The notes: generated from the letters alone by a model not told the origin. 64,000 nt of DNA from Candidatus Dechloromonas phosphoritropha (GCA_016722705.1 JADKGN010000001.1:310001-374000); one strand, 5' to 3'. Counted from the first letter of the stretch, positions 26,960 to 35,502 are shown. Numbers and translations are program-made.

Positions 26960-27376
26960 CCGTCACCGTGCGGTGGTCTACCTCCCTACGTGAGGTTGAG
27001 GATATTGTCCTCGCAAATTCAATCCGGCGGTACGTGAGGCGACACCTTCATTTGGTTGCGGCCAGCGACCGCGCTATGAGATGGGTAAGTATGACGTCGC
27101 CCTCATCAAAGGCCGGACTTGGCTGCTGCCCGACCAGCGACGCCTTAAGCTCACTGACCGGTCCGGTCCGACTTTAAACCTGCCGCTAAGGCGTCCACAT
27201 TGCCTTGGCGTAACGAACGGCCGGCCGAAATGCACGCGGGCTGTCGTCGGGAATCTCTTACGCAGCAGAACACCAGCTTTCCTTCGCGGGCGTTTTGGGT
27301 GGAAAGATGCGGCTGACGCCTCGCTTCTTTGGTCAGACAGGCCGTTCGCGAGGAGCATGCGGGCGACGCGTTTCGG
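26960..27376. other. Intergenic stretch without a recognised gene
   Basis: No convincing coding frame is seen in these 417 bases. An inverted pair GTCGCCTC (near 26954) and GAGGCGAC (near 27036) lies around the left part. The long antisense frames here look like compositional noise. Confidence 0.4.
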
Positions 27377-28441
27377 CTATTTCTCTGCCAAGTACTGACG
27401 CGCATCGTCAGTCGAAAGAAGACCGCGCTCGGCACGGTTTCTCGCGCTGGCCGCATAGACATCGGCTCGCGCATGGGTAATGCCAAGCGGCTCGAACCCG
27501 TTCGCCGGATTGAACGCCATCTGGTTGATCATCCGCTCATCGGCTTCTGACGGGATCGAAGAGAGCTCAAGTTCCCCAATGACGATGGGTACGGCGCGCC
27601 ATGCCCTGGATGCATCATTCACCGGCGTATTTTCCTCATCAAGGTAGAGTTGCACGCTTAACCGCCACCTGATCGGGCCACCGGTCAAGCGGGCCAGGAG
27701 TTCCTCGCGCAGACAGTCCGGGCCATCGTGAACGAAGCCGTTCAACGGCAAGGTGTCCTGGTGCGGGTGGAGCGAGTACTTGAACGCCGCCTCGCCCAGC
27801 CTGACGACCGAGCCCCAATAGCTTTCCAGTGCCAGGCTGCGCACCGAGTGCAAACGAACCTCTTGCACGAGCACCGCGCCAATTCTGGTAAGTTCGCCGA
27901 CTGTAAGCTGACCGTCACTCAACTCGTTGATCAGCGCCTCGAAGGCGCCGCTTGTACCGCTCTCTATCTTCTTGACCAGCAGGTCTGCGACGGCCATGAA
28001 CTGTCTGGCATCTTTTGCATGCGATCTTCCTCCCTCGTTGGTCGCCAGGATGTCTGTCTCGGTACCTGCCGGGGAGAAGAACTTCAGCGCGACCCCACGG
28101 ACATCGGCCATCTGGTCGGAGAATGGGCACGGCTGCCCGTTCGAGAAGCGACAAGCGACGGGAAGAGTGAACGGCGCTATCAACGGGCCGCTTCTGAGCG
28201 CAGCGGGAACCGCCTCGAATAAACGCAGGGTACCAGGTGCGCCGAGCAGTTGTTTCTGATGCTGGCCGCGATCGATATGGCCTCCCAAGCCAGAAGCGGC
28301 GACCGTCGCGACCCGTCTCTGCTGCTCGCCGATCTTCAAGACCAGCGCTGCCAGGGTGGCCGGCGTATCGGGCAAATCCGTCCATCCACGGCCGGTAACG
28401 GATGATTCATCCCCTGTCTTGTTCAATTCATCTGCTGACAT
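27377..28441 (-). CDS. Catalase-like heme-domain protein (y4iL-type)
   Basis: A 354-aa protein starting MSADELNKTGDESS behind AAGGAG. It has features of the catalase superfamily without the classical long catalase length: SNGQPCPFSDQMADVRGVAL then KFF (compare the RG-A-KFY block of catalases), LALESYWGSVVRLGEAAFKY, and near the C-terminus MAFNPANGFEPLGITHARAD followed by VYAASARNRAER, aligned with the FNPFDVTKVWPH-type proximal region. Relatives such as Rhizobium y4iL are catalase-like; enzymatic activity is uncertain. No signal peptide is seen. It is transcribed towards IS debris. Confidence 0.7.
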   Translation of the reverse strand: MSADELNKTGDESSVTGRGWTDLPDTPATLAALVLKIGEQQRRVATVAASGLGGHIDRGQHQKQLLGAPGTLRLFEAVPAALRSGPLIAPFTLPVACRFSNGQPCPFSDQMADVRGVALKFFSPAGTETDILATNEGGRSHAKDARQFMAVADLLVKKIESGTSGAFEALINELSDGQLTVGELTRIGAVLVQEVRLHSVRSLALESYWGSVVRLGEAAFKYSLHPHQDTLPLNGFVHDGPDCLREELLARLTGGPIRWRLSVQLYLDEENTPVNDASRAWRAVPIVIGELELSSIPSEADERMINQMAFNPANGFEPLGITHARADVYAASARNRAERGLLSTDDARQYLAEK

Positions 28442-28579
28442 CAGTCGGCTCCTTTTCGATTCACGCTCTCTTCGCACGCATGCGGTGTTGACAAGATGAC
28501 CCGCACATCCTTCGAGCGGGCGTCGCATCGTCGACCTGGGGTTCGGGGAGCAATGGAACCGGGAACTGGTTTAAGGTGT

Positions 28580-29293
28580 TCACTTATCAGAACGGTCGAG
28601 ATGACGGTACGGATTAGCCGGGGCCGGGAATCCAGCTTTCTGCATACGATACTCGTAATCCGCCCAGGCTTGTCGGCTTTGTTGGATGCTCGTCCCCCGC
28701 AGGGAGATTTCAATGGGTGGTTCGGCTAGGCGGCGACGTAGCCGCAGGCGCGGGTCGGCGTCGCTTACGCGCGTGGACAGATCTGCCAACCGCTTGGTCC
28801 TGGCCAGTTCCTCCAGGTCATGGGCTATGCGCCGGAGTACCCGGATCACACGGCCCCGGTCAACGCCGACGTAACAGGTCTCTGGCAAGTCATCGTCCGG
28901 TCGGAGGTTCACTGCCGGCGTTTCTCCTGCAGCGAGAGATTCCAGCCAGCCAACGCATGAGATCAGCATCGTTGCTTCCTCTGTGAGTCGGTCTGCGACC
29001 TGTTCCTCTGCGTCAGGAAGAGAATCCTCTGGAGCGGGCCATCCCGCCTCCCGAAGCATCGATAAGGCGTATTCCACACAATCCACCTGCGGGCTGGTGA
29101 CAAGCTGATGAACACGGGTTGGACCCAAGCCCACCTGTTGGGCGATATCTCGGACGGAAAGTCCTTGTCGATGAGCCGACACGATGGCCCAGACGCGTTC
29201 GAGTTCGGCCATCTCCAGCTGGAAGGAGGCTCGTGCAAGTCGAGTACGAATACGCGCCCAGCGTTGAAATTCTTCTCTGGACTTCGGGATCAT
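28580..29293 (-). CDS. Helix-turn-helix protein carried by the 833-bp element
   Basis: A 237-aa protein. Residues about 38-70 (SAHRQGLSVRDIAQQVGLGP, then TRVHQLVTSP) form a sigma-70-region-4/HTH-like DNA-binding unit. The rest is helical and charged, with no known enzymatic motif. The start MIPKSREEFQRWARI lies 19 bp from a perfect 8-bp palindrome (GGTGTTCA-N6-TGAACACC), a likely autoregulatory operator. As the only gene between the inverted repeats, it may control its own element or a helper transposon. This is inference; I do not recognise the family. Confidence 0.6.
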   Translation of the reverse strand: MIPKSREEFQRWARIRTRLARASFQLEMAELERVWAIVSAHRQGLSVRDIAQQVGLGPTRVHQLVTSPQVDCVEYALSMLREAGWPAPEDSLPDAEEQVADRLTEEATMLISCVGWLESLAAGETPAVNLRPDDDLPETCYVGVDRGRVIRVLRRIAHDLEELARTKRLADLSTRVSDADPRLRLRRRLAEPPIEISLRGTSIQQSRQAWADYEYRMQKAGFPAPANPYRHLDRSDK

Positions 29294-29311
29294 CTTTTTG
29301 TCTTACCCTGA

Positions 29312-29333
29312 GGTGTTCATTAGAGTGAACACC
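29312..29333. promoter_or_regulatory. Palindromic operator candidate
   Basis: GGTGTTCA-TTAGAG-TGAACACC is a perfect 8+8 palindrome immediately upstream of the HTH gene and overlapping the inner part of the right inverted repeat. The left repeat keeps only one half-site (GGTGTTCA). Confidence 0.55.
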
Positions 29334-29373
29334 TTAAACCAGTTCCCGGTTCCATTACTCCCGGAACCCCAAC

Positions 29374-30072
29374 ATGGCCAACTTCGCCATTCTGCATTGG
29401 TTCGGCATGAACTTGGCGCCGCGCTTCACCAATTTGCATGCGCAACTTAAACACCTCTACTGCGGCCCTGGTCAGTCCTACTCTGATTTCCTGATTCAAC
29501 CTGTGGGTCAAATTGACCGCAGCCTGATTGCATCGGAGAAAGCCAACATGGATCACATTGCTGCCACGCTGGGTCTCAAGGAGATGAGCCAAAGCGTCCT
29601 TATGCGCAAAATCTGTACCTTGTCCGGGCATCACCGGACGCGCAAGGCCATCTTCGAATTCGACAAGCTGATTCGCAGTATCTACACGCTCCGTTACTTG
29701 CGCGACCCGCAATTGCAGCGCGATGTCCACCGTTCGGAAAACCGCATCGAGTCCTACCACCAGTTGCGCTCAACTATCGCCCAGGTGAACGGCAAAAAGG
29801 AACTGACAGGGCGCACTGACCTGGACGTGGCGGTCAGCAACCACTGTGGCCGAGTGATTGCCAATGTCGTGATCGCTTACAATTCTATGCTGCTGTCCGG
29901 GCTGCTGAGCCGATATTTGGCAGCCGGCAACGAAAAGGCGATCAATTTCCTCAGGCAAATTTCACCTGCAGCATGGCAGCACCTGCATTTCCTTGGGCAT
30001 TACGCATTCCGAGGCAAGCGCCACTCGATTGACTTGGAAGCCATTTTGGCGGGGGAGCTTCTGGGAGTCTGA
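29374..30072 (+). pseudogene. tnpA: C-terminal third of a Tn3-family transposase
   Basis: About 232 codons remain: ANFAILHWFGMNLAPRFTNL, then RSIYTLRYLRDPQLQRDVHR and SENRIESYHQLRSTIAQVNG, which contains the final Glu of the DDE triad in the conserved ENRxESYHQLR block. The terminus is LHFLGHYAFRGKR with a short tail. The stop lies within the terminal repeat (30064-30101), as expected for the tnpA end of a Tn3 element. The upstream two thirds were replaced by the 833-bp element. Confidence 0.88.
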
Positions 30073-30101
30073 AAATTCCGCCGGTTTGGGCTTACAACCC
30101 C
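30064..30101 (-). repeat. Tn3-type terminal inverted repeat at the end of tnpA
   Basis: Read from outside: GGGGTTGTAAGCCCAAACCG then GCGGAATTTTCAGAC. It shares the GGGGTTGTAAGCC start and the central GGAATTTTC/GAAAATTCC with the repeats at 3789, 4206, 4440, 34292 and 35485, tying those nonautonomous pieces to this transposase type. Confidence 0.75.
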
Positions 30102-30181
30102 AAATACCTTCAAGTTTTGTTCTCGCTCTGTACGGGCAGATAACGTGATTTGTGGCGGATCGAGATTCGTCGGGTTCGGCA

Positions 30182-33100
30182 TCACGCGACTGACCGATGC
30201 AGAATCGTAAGCAGGGGATCTGCAACCGGTAGGGCTTGAGCTTCCAACGATGTCGTCCGCGCCACCACACGCGTGAAAGCTGAGGTCATGGCGCGTGCAT
30301 CTTCCTTAGTGAGACTCAACCACAGCGCATGCTCGACGCGATACAGGAGTGCGAGATCGGAAAGGCGGCTACTCAGTTCCGCGAGTGACGTCACCGTCGA
30401 TTCACGCACGTGCGTTTCGCAATCGCCGCCGAGCGTGGCGAGGAGTCCCTCGACCAATTTTGCCAGTTGTGAAGCTTCGCTTTGGGCGTGGGCCTGAGTT
30501 GACGGCTCGGAGATTTCCGCGTCGGGCGTTTGCTCCGCCTGCGCTGGAGGTTCGCGTCTGACATCCCTGTCACCGGCCAACCACCGAATGGTTGCGACGA
30601 CCGCCTTGTGCGCTATCGGCGACAATTTCCCTTCCTGAAGCGCTTCGGACAGGAGATCGACGGCGCCGGGCGCGGCGATTTGCGGCAACGCATCCCGGGC
30701 TGCATGCTCGGTATTCGAATCGCCGCTCTTCAGCGCGTTGATGATCGCGATCACGCCGCTCGGTTCGTTAGTGGCGGCGAGCGCAGGAGCAGCTGCCTTA
30801 GCCGCAGGATAGCCAAACTGTAGAGCCTCAGTGAGCGCCTCGACCGCCTGGCGGCCGCCTAGCTTTCCGAGTGCTTCCGCCGCCGCTGCATACACGTCCC
30901 AAGCCGGTGGCGGTTCGACGAAATCCACCGCGTCATTCACCTGAGAGTAGTAGTCGTTAACGACGATGCGTGCGGTTTGGGTTACGACTATTGCGAGCGC
31001 CGAAACGGACGCGGTGTCGCCGATATTTCCAAGCGCGTACGCGGCCGCCGCCGCTACTTCAGCTTCATCATGGAGGTGCCTGATCAGGGAACTGGTCGCG
31101 CGTCGGTCCCGATATTCCGCGAGCGCGACTGCCGCCATTCGTCGCGCTGCGGTCGCTGGATCGCCGAGCCTCTCGATGAGTGGTTCTACGAGGCGCGCAT
31201 CACGGAGATCCTGCGCCGCCCGAATTGCGGCACATCGTACGCTGGGTTGCTCGTCCTTCATCAGATCGACTACGTCGGGAACCACAGCGCTGCCCATTTG
31301 TGCGAGCGCTAGCGCAGCCGACCTCGTAGCGGATGTGCGCAGCGCCGGTAGAACGACGGGCAATGCCTCGCGACCGAAGCGCGCCAGACCCCGCGCTGCA
31401 GCCTGCGCCACGCTCTCCTCCGGGTGACTGAGCGCTGCGCCGAGACCCTGTATGGCTTCGTGCCGCCCCGTTCGCGCGAGCGCTTCGACTAGTGCGATGC
31501 GGTCGTGGACCTCCACCCGCACATGCCGCAACCGTGTGAACGCACGCCGCAGCATGGACATTGGCCTGGCTAATAGCGGTTTCACCTTCTTCTCAATCGG
31601 AGCCCAGACAAGCGCGTAGAGCAGCAACCACGGGATGAACAACAGACGGAATGGCGAAAAGAACAGGCGAAACAACCACATCGACGTGTAGCCGCTGATT
31701 GCGTTCCGTATGCGTCCTGCTGGCGGCCGCTGCAATAAACGAGTGAGCGTCCCGACAATCGTCTGCGCAAGTTGGTCCGGTATCGAAGCGCCTTCACCGA
31801 CCGCCGCGGCGGCGAACAGCAGATCGCGGTGCAGAATGCGTTCGTATCGGCTCCGCGCGCTGAGCAGACTCCAGGTGGCGGTTGTTGCCAACTCCCCACG
31901 GAGTATCCCGATCATCATGAGCACCGGCTCCCGCCATGCGTGGTGATGCATTCGCGGGCGCAGGAAGTCCCAGGCATGAGAAGCATCTGCTTGCCACAAC
32001 GCCGCGAGTTGAGTCGCGACTGCATACTCCTGAAACGTCAGGTGCCGAAAGGCGAGGAACTCTTCGCCGGCAAGCGTCCAGACGACCAGCATGCCGGCCT
32101 GCAGCCAGTGCTCGATCACCTGCTCACCGAGCGCGGCGCCATTCGCGAATCCCGCCGCTTTAAAATAGGCGCCGAGATCTTCAATGACTTTGCGGCGGGA
32201 CGGTGATGCATCGCCTTTTCCACCGTAGTAACCGAGTTGGAGATACCAGCCGAGGAAGTAAAAGCCCGTCAACCTGGCTCTCCTCTCTTCATCTCCATCG
32301 TCGCGAGCGCCGGCAGCCGGTGGTGCTTGCCGAGTAAGCTCCCAGCTGTGGATCAATTCCTCGACGTATCGCCGGTATAGCTCGGTCCTTTGCGTTGGGA
32401 GGTCTCGTGAAGGGTCATCGCCCGCGAGCACCGCGAGGAACGTTAACATGAGCGGATTCCGAACCACCTGTTCGAGCTGCGGCCGACGGGCGAGTTGCGC
32501 TTTGAAAGCCTCGAGCATGTGGGCGGGCGAGGGCGAATCGCTGCGCTGTCCGGCGAGAATCTCGAACCACTGCGCGAGGAAATGATCCACATCGGCCGTG
32601 GCCAGCGGCAGCATCTCGAAATGCGGTAACTGTTCGAGTCCGGACGCGTCATAGCCGGTCGGCCGCGAGGTCAGCATGAGGAGTCCGGTCAGGTCGGCGA
32701 TTTCACGCGCGACCTGTTCCGCTCCAGACTGTGCTTCGTCGAGACCGTCCAGCAGCCACAGAACCCGTGCCTCCCGGATCTTCCTGTGAAGGACCTGGCG
32801 GAGCTCCCGATCGCCGCGGCACGCCTGCGTCACCGCGAAGTCTCGCAACGACAGTCCGGCCTCGGTCGCGAGGGCGGTGCCGTATTCGCGCAGCGAGACG
32901 AGCAGAGGTAATCGCACTTCTACGCTCTGGACGCTCTGTCGCGCGACGTAGCGCAGCAAGGTCGATTTCCCCGAACCCGGCCCGCCAAGAATGACGACCC
33001 GTTCGTTATCACGGAGGAGGCGCTCGGGATCGAGCGCACTTTTTCTCGATGATTCCTCCGGCAGGTATAGGTGCGCACCGAGCGACGCAGCGTCCGTCGA

Positions 33101-33805
33101 GCTGGTTTTCATCGCAGCACGTTCGCGGGTCTTTTCCGCGGCGCGTGCCCGCTGTTCTTCGATCGCGAACACCCGTACGTAGATCGCGTCGAGCGGCACT
33201 CGGAGCTGCAAGGCCCGGCCGTGGTGGTCGCGCGGCTGTGGAATCCCTCGCAAGCTGACGAAACACGTATCGTCGAGCAGCCGCTGCCGGTAGCGGGCCA
33301 GACGTTCAGTCTCGGACGTTTGCTGCGCCGCCACATCCTGGCGGAGCCCCACATTGATCGCCTTGATCAACTTGGCGCGATCGTGCTCCCAATCGAAGTT
33401 CCGCAATACCTGCACGTTCCTGGCCGTAAGGTCCCCGATGTCTTCAGGGAGCGTCTCACGCCGTGGCACGGTGACGCTCGCGAGCAACACCGGGATCACG
33501 AGAGGCTGCGGGCTGCGACTCAGGGTGTCCGCAATTTCCTGCCGGTACACGTCATCCGCATCCATCACGCGGGGCGGTGAAGCTGTATTTCCGACCTGCA
33601 GCCACTCCTTGCCCATCACGATGAGCACGGCGTCACTTTCGGCGAGGTGCGATTTGATCTCCTGATGCCATGCCGAGCCAGCAAGGATCGTCCGCGTGTC
33701 GAAAAAGACATTAGCCGCACCGAAGCGCCGCTTCAGGTCATCGTACAGGTGCGTGACTTCCGCCTCGGAGTCTTGTCTTCGATAGGAGATGAAGATCTTT
33801 GGCAC
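30182..33805 (-). CDS. TIR-NACHT-HEAT protein, bacterial NLR-like (STAND) defence candidate
   Basis: A 1207-aa protein. Residues 1 to about 150 are a TIR domain (MPKIFISYRRQDSEAEVTHL, FFDTR, SDAVLIVMGKEWL), with Glu90 in VYRQEIAD at the usual catalytic Glu position of NAD-cleaving TIRs. Residues about 265-450 are a NACHT NTPase: Walker A GGPGSGKST (Lys280), Walker B LWLLDGLDEAQ (Asp353) and a sensor-like LTSRPTGYD. After a helical winged-helix-like region comes a hydrophobic span (about 705-735, WLFRLFFSPFRLLFIPWLLL). HEAT-like alpha repeats follow from about 765 to 1060 (repeated ALxRxGxEAV/AAxALGxIGD), then a Gln/Glu-rich tail. STAND proteins of this layout sense phage products through the repeats and trigger the TIR effector. 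Start GTG at 33805 overlaps the stop of a short upstream ORF (TAGTG). Trigger unknown. Confidence 0.85.
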   Translation of the reverse strand: MPKIFISYRRQDSEAEVTHLYDDLKRRFGAANVFFDTRTILAGSAWHQEIKSHLAESDAVLIVMGKEWLQVGNTASPPRVMDADDVYRQEIADTLSRSPQPLVIPVLLASVTVPRRETLPEDIGDLTARNVQVLRNFDWEHDRAKLIKAINVGLRQDVAAQQTSETERLARYRQRLLDDTCFVSLRGIPQPRDHHGRALQLRVPLDAIYVRVFAIEEQRARAAEKTRERAAMKTSSTDAASLGAHLYLPEESSRKSALDPERLLRDNERVVILGGPGSGKSTLLRYVARQSVQSVEVRLPLLVSLREYGTALATEAGLSLRDFAVTQACRGDRELRQVLHRKIREARVLWLLDGLDEAQSGAEQVAREIADLTGLLMLTSRPTGYDASGLEQLPHFEMLPLATADVDHFLAQWFEILAGQRSDSPSPAHMLEAFKAQLARRPQLEQVVRNPLMLTFLAVLAGDDPSRDLPTQRTELYRRYVEELIHSWELTRQAPPAAGARDDGDEERRARLTGFYFLGWYLQLGYYGGKGDASPSRRKVIEDLGAYFKAAGFANGAALGEQVIEHWLQAGMLVVWTLAGEEFLAFRHLTFQEYAVATQLAALWQADASHAWDFLRPRMHHHAWREPVLMMIGILRGELATTATWSLLSARSRYERILHRDLLFAAAAVGEGASIPDQLAQTIVGTLTRLLQRPPAGRIRNAISGYTSMWLFRLFFSPFRLLFIPWLLLYALVWAPIEKKVKPLLARPMSMLRRAFTRLRHVRVEVHDRIALVEALARTGRHEAIQGLGAALSHPEESVAQAAARGLARFGREALPVVLPALRTSATRSAALALAQMGSAVVPDVVDLMKDEQPSVRCAAIRAAQDLRDARLVEPLIERLGDPATAARRMAAVALAEYRDRRATSSLIRHLHDEAEVAAAAAYALGNIGDTASVSALAIVVTQTARIVVNDYYSQVNDAVDFVEPPPAWDVYAAAAEALGKLGGRQAVEALTEALQFGYPAAKAAAPALAATNEPSGVIAIINALKSGDSNTEHAARDALPQIAAPGAVDLLSEALQEGKLSPIAHKAVVATIRWLAGDRDVRREPPAQAEQTPDAEISEPSTQAHAQSEASQLAKLVEGLLATLGGDCETHVRESTVTSLAELSSRLSDLALLYRVEHALWLSLTKEDARAMTSAFTRVVARTTSLEAQALPVADPLLTILHRSVA

Positions 33806-34011
33806 TATTCGAGCACCAGCGCCAGCGGCTTGTCCGGCGGGAATCGTTGCCCGCTGTCAAACCCGGCTGCTAGGAATTTGCTTTTTGCGGGGTGTCCCAG
33901 AAACAGCCGTTGGGCTGGACGGGAGGGCGGGGAAAAGGGGGATTTGGGTAGAGCTGAAATGCTGAAATGAAGAATAGGAAACATAAACGGCCCTTTTTCC
34001 AAGACGCTCAA
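33805..34011 (-). CDS. Short ORF overlapping the start of the TIR-NACHT gene
   Basis: This 68-codon frame (TTG start, SVLEKGPFMFPILHFSISAL ... GQRFPPDKPLALVLE) ends in TAG sharing bases with the GTG start of the TIR-NACHT gene. The last 20 codons look protein-like; the N-terminal part is low complexity. It may be the truncated end of an upstream cognate gene or a leader that couples translation. No family is recognised. Confidence 0.3.
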   Translation of the reverse strand: MSVLEKGPFMFPILHFSISALPKSPFSPPSRPAQRLFLGHPAKSKFLAAGFDSGQRFPPDKPLALVLE

Positions 34012-34078
34012 GTATCTGCCGGTCGTCAGCGACCGTCAATTCGGCAAGGCGACTGTCGGGATAGTTTACTTATCCACT

Positions 34079-34290
34079 ATCCACGTGAGCGGTTAGAGTA
34101 ACTGTCCCCTGCATCGCACAGTGACTGAACACTGCGCTCGAAACTGTTCGGGTTGTGGTAATCGGTGAAGCATGCGGCCATTCGATTGAGTAGGCCGATC
34201 CGCTGATCCACCTCCCGTAACAGCAAGCCGCCGCTGTCCGAGGTGATCCGGCCACCATCAAAACAACCGACCACATCGCGGCGACCTAAT
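34079..34290 (-). pseudogene. N-terminal fragment of a second IS1380-type transposase
   Basis: CFDGGRITSDSGGLLLREVD, then QRIGLLNRMAACFTDYHNPN match the conserved N-terminal block of classical IS1380 transposases (FDGG-ITSDAGGLLLRE-D). This is a different lineage from the three complete copies. It is cut on its 5' side by the terminal repeat at 34292. Confidence 0.75.
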
Positions 34291-34465
34291 GGGGGTTGTA
34301 AGCCGGAACCGCCGAAAATTCCGTCATCCCCACGCCGGCCCTGCCACGAGCGCATCCAGGTCCAGGTCGATCATCTTGCCGTCGCTTTGGAACGTGTCGT
34401 GCCCGTTCCACATCGATGATTCCGATCGCCGTATCCTTCATTTCCTTGTCACGGAGTCCGGCTGC

Positions 34466-34739
34466 TCACAGGCCAAGTTCGCTGTGCGAACCGAGACGGA
34501 CGAGCTGGAGTACGTTGTCGTCCGGTTTTCTGTAGATCAAGACCAAGTCGGGCTTGACGTGACAATCCCGGTGCTCCTTCCAATCACCACTGAGCGAATG
34601 ATCGTGGTGCTTCTCAGCCAGTGGCTGATCATGGGCCAAGGCCGTGACGACGGTGCCGAAATCGTTTTGCAGCGTTTGCCGGTGCGGTCCCTTGGTTTCG
34701 CGCTTGTAGTCGCGCTTGAACTGGCCAGTATGTTCAATC
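34466..34739 (-). pseudogene. yafQ: YafQ-type toxin separated from its start codon
   Basis: The frame reads IEHTGQFKRDYKRETKGPHR, then QTLQNDFGTVVTALAHDQPL, HDHSLSGDWKEHRDCHVKPD and LVRLGSHSELGL-stop, a full RelE-superfamily YafQ with the conserved His residues and the SHSELG end. No start codon is available: TAA lies five codons before IEHTG. If the 174-bp element and one 7-bp duplicate are removed, the sequence becomes ATG CGG AAG ATT GAA CAT ACT GGC, giving MRKIEHTG, the normal YafQ start, overlapping the end of dinJ. The toxin is thus silenced by the insertion. Confidence 0.85.
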
Positions 34740-34913
34740 CCGTACTTATCCGGTTAACACATACAGCGATTTTATTTCCCACAATGATGCCGTATTTGTT
34801 CCGCCGGTGCCATTATTGGCGACGAATTCCCCTCCAAAAACAAGTTGCCCCCCACTTTATGCTCGGAAATTCCCATGGCGTGAATTTTGTGTGTGCTAAC
34901 CGGATAAGCACGG
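34740..34913. mobile_element. 174-bp miniature inverted-repeat element inside dinJ-yafQ
   Basis: The ends are CCGTACTTATCCGGTTAACA and, reversed, CCGTGCTTATCCGGTTAGCA, with ACATAC/ACACAC following. It is flanked by 7-bp direct repeats TTCAATC (34733-34739 and 34914-34920). No coding capacity. Its parent transposon is not recognisable in this window. Confidence 0.85.
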
Positions 34914-34914
34914 T

Positions 34915-35178
34915 TCAATCTTCCGCATTCAGGTCCGCCATCAGGTCCTCGACGGTGGCGAACGACTTCAGGCCACCATTGCGCGCCTCCTTCATCGCTT
35001 CGATAGTATCGACGTTGGGAACCAGTGGCTCGAACGGCAGTGCCTTCTCGCGTGCGACGCGGGTCAGCATGATGCGGAAGGCGTCCGACACGGTCAGCCC
35101 CATCGCCGCAAGCACGGCGGTCGCCTCTTCCTTAATGTGCTCGTTGATTCTGGCACGGACAACAGCATTTGCGGACAT
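34915..35178 (-). CDS. dinJ: DinJ/RelB-family antitoxin, intact
   Basis: An 87-aa protein: MSANAVVRARINEHIKEEAT is the ribbon-helix-helix half (AFRIMLTRVAREKALPFEPL completes it), followed by a toxin-wrapping tail (TVEDLMADLNAED). The start at 35178 is preceded by GGAGG. An in-frame ATG 15 bp upstream is less likely. The stop TGA falls within the 7-bp target duplication of the miniature element, so the antitoxin is untouched while its partner YafQ is disconnected. Type II toxin-antitoxin, probably autoregulated through the leader at 35180-35230. Confidence 0.85.
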   Translation of the reverse strand: MSANAVVRARINEHIKEEATAVLAAMGLTVSDAFRIMLTRVAREKALPFEPLVPNVDTIEAMKEARNGGLKSFATVEDLMADLNAED

Positions 35179-35502
35179 GATCTGATCCTCCAAGTTATTG
35201 AGCTACATTGTGGCCCACGAGACGCCAGGACGCATCCCTTGCGTGTTGGCCGGATGTCGGAAAACATCTGTTTCCCACACGGACGGCAAAGCGTCGCAAA
35301 CGATGGTCTCGACAGGGCGAAAGCTGCTCGGGAAACCGTGTCGGATAGGCCGGATGGCCGGAAACCTTGTCCCCGGCGTTTTCCGACTGCGAAATGGCGG
35401 CTGGTGACATGGCTGCTCGGTCTACCCCCTGTACGGGGCTGGAGTTGGGGTGACGGAATTTTCGGCGGTTCCGGCTTACAACCTCAGATAGGAGCTACAT
35501 TA

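Larger units (their letters stand above)
28538..29370. mobile_element. 833-bp element with Tn3-type 38-bp inverted repeats and an HTH gene
   Basis: Left end GGGGTTCGGGGAGCAATGGA and right end (reverse) GGGGTTCCGGGAGTAATGGA both continue ACCGGGAACTGGTTTAAGG. That gives 38-bp repeats starting GGGG and ending TAAG, as in the Tn3 family, and the similarity runs on through GTGTTCACT. The only gene is an HTH protein; no transposase or resolvase is present. Its right end cuts a Tn3 transposase gene of a different repeat type. No 5-bp duplication is visible. Confidence 0.75.
34292..35485. mobile_element. Tn3-type inverted-repeat module with dinJ-yafQ
   Basis: Ends GGGGTTGTAAGCCGGAACCG (34292) and, reversed, GAGGTTGTAAGCCGGAACCG (35485) both continue CCGAAAATTCCGTCA. 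The module has no transposase. It contains a DinJ/YafQ toxin-antitoxin pair and, inside that, a 174-bp miniature element. The segment 35070-35485 is an inverted copy of 3789-4205. No target duplication is obvious. Confidence 0.75.

Noticed and set aside
26960..27376. Arg/Ser-rich frames on either strand as genes
   Set aside because: No ribosome site, no domain and low-complexity composition. I treat the stretch as intergenic.
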